Shown here piece by piece: positions 61,067 through 64,000 of a stretch of 64,000 nt of DNA. The position numbers and the translations under genes are program-made. The notes beneath the pieces were generated by a model. That model was given only the letters and a program-made list of their open reading frames with translations, was not told the origin of the DNA and searched no databases. Each line of letters starts with the position of its first letter. The stretch's first letter is position 1. The DNA comes from Mycobacterium sp. 1100029.7 (GTDB lineage Bacteria > Actinomycetota > Actinomycetes > Mycobacteriales > Mycobacteriaceae): contig NZ_LZSC01000050.1 of assembly GCF_001665235.1 (NCBI RefSeq), forward strand, positions 124,001 through 188,000, read 5' to 3'.

Positions 61067-61106
61067 ATATGTTGGCGGCAGAGTTCCCGTCCGCCGGAGG
61101 TTATTG

Positions 61107-62264
61107 ATGAGTGCAATCAGGTACCAGCGCACGCTGTTTGAGCCCGAGCACGATTTGTTCCGCGAGTCCTACCGTTCGTTCTTGGAGCGCCACGTCGCGC
61201 CGTACCACGACGAGTGGGAGAAGGCGAAGATCGTCGACCGCGGTGTCTGGCTCGAGGCCGGCAAGCAGGGTTTCCTCGGCATGGCGGTGCCCGAAGAATA
61301 CGGCGGCGGCGGCAATGCCGACTTCCGCTACAACACGATCATCACCGAGGAAACCGCCGCGGGGCGGTACAACGGCATCGGCTTCGGACTGCACAACGAC
61401 ATCGTCGCGCCGTACCTGCTGGAGCTGGCCAACGAAGAGCAGAAGCAGCGCTGGTTGCCCAAGTTCTGCACCGGAGAACTGATCACCGCCATCGCAATGA
61501 CCGAGCCGGGCACCGGAAGTGACTTGCAGGGCATCAAGACTCGCGCGGTCAAGCAGGGTGACCACTATGTGCTCAACGGCGCAAAGACGTTCATCACCAA
61601 CGGAATCAACTCCGACCTGGTGATCGTCGTCGCCCAGACCGATCCCGAGAAGGGCTCCCAAGGGTTTTCGCTACTCGTCGTCGAGCGCGGCATGGAAGGC
61701 TTTGAGCGCGGCCGGCATTTGGACAAAATCGGGCTGGACGCACAGGACACCGCGGAATTGTCCTTCACCGACGTCAAGGTTCCGGCGGAAAACCTGTTGG
61801 GCGAAGAGGGCAAGGGCTTCATCTACCTGATGCAGAACCTGCCCCAGGAACGCATTTCGATCGCGGTCATGGCGTGTGCGGCAATGCAGCAGGTGCTCGA
61901 CCAGACTCTGCAATACACCAAGGAGCGCAAGGCCTTTGGTAAGCCGATCGGGAGTTTCCAGAACAGCCGCTTCGTGCTGGCCGAGCTGGCGACCGAGGCC
62001 ACCGTGGTGCGCATCATGGTCGACGAATTCCTGCGCTTGCACCTGGACAAGAAACTGACTGCCGAGCAAGCGGCTATGGCCAAGTGGTACTCCACCGAAA
62101 AGCAGGTGCACCTGATCGACCGGTGCCTGCAACTGCACGGTGGTTACGGCTATATGCGCGAATACCCCGTTGCTCGTTCCTATCTCGACGCTCGAGTGCA
62201 GACGATTTACGGCGGCACCACCGAAATCATGAAGGAAATCATCGGTCGGGGCCTCGGCGTTTAG
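61107..62264 (+). CDS. fadE20: Acyl-CoA dehydrogenase FadE20
   Basis: The 385-aa flavoenzyme has AIAMTEPGTGSDLQGIKTRA (about residues 130-149), the FAD contact YVLNGAKTFITNG, the C-terminal RCLQLHGGYGYMREYPVARSYLDARV and YGGTTEIMKEIIGRGL. It makes the trans-2-enoyl-CoA from medium or long acyl-CoA. ATG 61107 with CGGAGG upstream matches the M. tuberculosis protein (386 aa). A palindromic operator candidate lies 40 bases upstream, so it is probably under its own repressor. Confidence 0.93.
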   Translation: MSAIRYQRTLFEPEHDLFRESYRSFLERHVAPYHDEWEKAKIVDRGVWLEAGKQGFLGMAVPEEYGGGGNADFRYNTIITEETAAGRYNGIGFGLHNDIVAPYLLELANEEQKQRWLPKFCTGELITAIAMTEPGTGSDLQGIKTRAVKQGDHYVLNGAKTFITNGINSDLVIVVAQTDPEKGSQGFSLLVVERGMEGFERGRHLDKIGLDAQDTAELSFTDVKVPAENLLGEEGKGFIYLMQNLPQERISIAVMACAAMQQVLDQTLQYTKERKAFGKPIGSFQNSRFVLAELATEATVVRIMVDEFLRLHLDKKLTAEQAAMAKWYSTEKQVHLIDRCLQLHGGYGYMREYPVARSYLDARVQTIYGGTTEIMKEIIGRGLGV

Positions 62265-62785
62265 CCGCTCATCACCACCGGATCGATCAGCGTCTGGTGG
62301 TGGTGCACCAATCCTGCTGTCACGCAACGCCGCATCGCGGCGTTCGGGCGGACAGTGACACGACAACACAGAAGTGGTCGGCTTGCGCGCTAGCCGCGTG
62401 TGCGTGCGGCAAAATAGGCGACGACCATGAAATGCCTTTTTGCTCGAGTGGATAAGCGGCGAACTGATGGCTTCGCGTACGGTCAGCGCATGTGTTTCCA
62501 CTTGCCGGAGCGCGTGACCGACCACTCCGGGTGTGTGACGAGGCACGTTCGGTCGCGACACGGTCGTCGTACGGCATCATTTCGACATCAGAGCGGTATC
62601 CGTTTCCGTAATATTCGCGAATTGCCTTCGTATTTCTTGTTCGCTAGAGCAAAGTTATGCGAGCCCGGCGATAATACGAATCCTGGTGGGGTTCGTACCC
62701 GCGTTTGGGATCCCCACCGCTCTCAGGGTCCGCAGGGCACGGGCATGGCCACACGTCGGGGCATATCCGTCGGCTGGGAGGCTTG
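62265..62785. other. Non-coding region upstream of the LGFP gene
   Basis: The 521-bp gap has no convincing gene. It contains a less GC-rich stretch (about 62590-62680) and a seven-base hairpin GGTGGGG (62685-62691) / CCCCACC (62712-62718) with a possible inner CCC/GGG stem, so the LGFP mRNA may have a structured leader. A 120-aa frame at 62427-62789 is low-complexity in character and is not supported. Rv2722 and Rv2723 orthologues, found here in M. tuberculosis, are absent. Confidence 0.6.
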
Positions 62786-64000
62786 GTGAACGGGAAGAGA
62801 GGTCAAGTGCGCAGGCTCGCCGGGCGGGCGCTGATCAGCGTCGCGACCACAGCGTTGGCCGTCGTGCTGCTCGCACCGATCGCCTCCGCATCGCCGATCG
62901 GCGACGCCGAAGCCGCCATCATGGCCGCGTGGGACAAGGCGGGCGGCGCCACTTCACCGCTCGGCGCCCGCAAGGGCGACGTCTATCCGGTCGCCGATGG
63001 CTTCGCGTGCGACTTCGACGGCGGCAAGATGTATTTCACCCCGGCCATCGGCGCGAAATTCGTCTACGGGCCGATTCTGGAGAAATACGACATGCTCGGC
63101 GGTCCGGCCGGCAGCGATCTGGGATTCCCGACCATCAACGAGGTGCCGGGTCTCGCGGGACCCGACAGCCGGGTGGCGACGTTCTCGGCCAGCGACAAAC
63201 CGGTCATCTTCTGGACGCCCGACCATGGCGCGTTCGTGGTGCGCGGCGCCCTGAATGCCGCGTGGGACAAGTTGGGCAGTTCGGGCGGCGTGCTCGGTGC
63301 GCCGGTCGCGGATGAGACCTACGACGGCGAGGTGTCTTCGCAGAAGTTCGGCGGCGGCCAGATCTCGTGGAACCGCAAGACCAAGGAATTCACCACGGAG
63401 CCAGCGGGATTGGCCGACCAGCTGAAGGGCTTGCAGGTGGCCATCGATCCCGCCGCGGCCATCAACATGGCCTGGCGCGCGGCTGGAGGCACCGGCGGCC
63501 CGCTGGGCGCCAAGCAGGGCGGTCAGTACCCGATCGGCGGCGACGGCATCGCGCAGAACTTTGTCGGCGGCAAGGTGTTCTTCACGCCCGCAACCGGTGC
63601 GAACGCCGTCGAGAGCAACATTCTGGCGAAGTACGAGTCGCTGGGCGGCCCGGTCAGCAGCGACCTCGGCTTCCCGATCGCCAACGAATCCGACGGCGGT
63701 GTCGGGCCCAACAGCCGGATCGCCACTTTCTCGGCGGCCGACAAGCCGGTGATCTTCTGGACCTCCGACCACGGCGCGTTCGTGGTGCGCGGGGCGATGA
63801 AGGCCGCCTGGGACAAGCTGCGCGGTGCCACCGGAAAGCTCGGCGCACCCGTCGGTGATCAGACCGTCGACGGTGACGTGATCTCACAAAAGTTCACCGG
63901 CGGCAAGATCTCGTGGAACCGCGCGAAGAACACCTTCTCCACCGATCCGGCCAACCTGGCTCCGCTGTTGTCCGGGCTGCAGGTGTCCGGCCAGAACCAG
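62786..64000 (+). CDS. Secreted LGFP-repeat protein (Rv2721c-like), 3' end beyond window
   Basis: From a GTG at 62786 (GGGAGG just before) the frame stays open to the window end (405 codons). A signal peptide ends near VLLAPIASASP (about residue 38). The exported part is built of LGFP repeats (for example GGPAGSDLGFPTINE, GGPVSSDLGFPIANE, GGVLGAPVADET), the repeats found in corynebacterial and mycobacterial envelope proteins. A larger unit of about 180 residues is duplicated (AAWDKLGSSGG ... ISWNRKTKEF and AAWDKLRGATGK ... ISWNRAKNTF). The role is probably envelope binding; no enzyme domain is seen in the part present. Confidence 0.88.
   Translation, partial: MNGKRGQVRRLAGRALISVATTALAVVLLAPIASASPIGDAEAAIMAAWDKAGGATSPLGARKGDVYPVADGFACDFDGGKMYFTPAIGAKFVYGPILEKYDMLGGPAGSDLGFPTINEVPGLAGPDSRVATFSASDKPVIFWTPDHGAFVVRGALNAAWDKLGSSGGVLGAPVADETYDGEVSSQKFGGGQISWNRKTKEFTTEPAGLADQLKGLQVAIDPAAAINMAWRAAGGTGGPLGAKQGGQYPIGGDGIAQNFVGGKVFFTPATGANAVESNILAKYESLGGPVSSDLGFPIANESDGGVGPNSRIATFSAADKPVIFWTSDHGAFVVRGAMKAAWDKLRGATGKLGAPVGDQTVDGDVISQKFTGGKISWNRAKNTFSTDPANLAPLLSGLQVSGQNQ

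Noticed and set aside
62640..62785. ydaO (c-di-AMP) riboswitch before the LGFP gene
   Set aside because: The GGTGGGG hairpin is present, but the other conserved blocks of the class could not be found.
62427..62789. 120-aa frame before the LGFP gene
   Set aside because: No ribosome site, no family, uneven composition; the region reads as leader or intergenic.

Overview
The window is chromosomal DNA of a mycobacterium, most likely a slow-growing non-tuberculous species. It is GC-rich, uses many GTG starts and ATGA overlaps, and large blocks follow the gene order of the M. tuberculosis Rv2773c-to-Rv2721c region: dapB, thyA-dfrA, hsdM-hsdS-thyX-dapA-rnj, ftsK, pgsA3-clgR-pspA-pspM, recA-recX-miaB, miaA-dapF-hflX and fadE20. 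The species is not fixed. RecA has no intein, unlike M. tuberculosis.

Layout. 1-2.8 kb: the end of a TetR-type regulator diverging from a Rieske oxygenase and a DapB-like oxidoreductase. 2.8-5.9 kb: a 13E12-family HNH protein, then dapB and two coupled small genes. 5.9-17.7 kb: a leftward, almost gapless accessory operon. Read in transcription order it encodes a 25-aa peptide, a large AAA-ATPase/GAF/nucleotide cyclase, a protein I read as an HK97-fold encapsulin-like shell, a polyprenyl diphosphate synthase, two small unknown proteins, an AttH/CrtC-like protein, an SCP2-like protein, a large FAD oxidoreductase and a proline-rich repeat protein. 17.8-28.2 kb: acyl-CoA metabolism (thioesterase, acyl-CoA ligase, single-chain biotin-dependent carboxylase, SDR, paired acyl-CoA dehydrogenases, glycosyltransferase). 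28.2-38.4 kb: dienelactone hydrolase, thymidylate/folate genes, a DivIVA-like protein, a YcaQ-like glycosylase, an HsdM/HsdS pair without HsdR, thyX, dapA and RNase J. 38.4-49 kb: methyltransferase, mycofactocin-type SDR, ftsK, argA, the envelope-stress set pgsA3-clgR-pspA-pspM, a limonene-epoxide-hydrolase-like gene and a glycosyltransferase. 48.4-49.2 kb: an FhuF-like iron-sulfur protein behind a cobalamin riboswitch. 49.2-64 kb: recA with LexA and PafBC-type promoter elements, recX, miaB, a DUF349 protein, two paralogous DMT/NIPA-like membrane proteins (the second behind a candidate M-box Mg2+ leader), miaA, dapF, hflX, fadE20, and a secreted LGFP-repeat protein cut by the window end.

The most unusual content is the 5.9-17.7 kb operon. 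A shell-like protein, an isoprenoid chain synthase, lipid-handling proteins and a flavoprotein are translationally coupled, which suggests a compartmentalised isoprenoid or carotenoid-like pathway under a nucleotide-cyclase regulator. It lies between the orthologues of Rv2771c and Rv2766c, an interval that holds PE/PPE genes in M. tuberculosis. Functions are read from motifs and gene order only; no database search was run.
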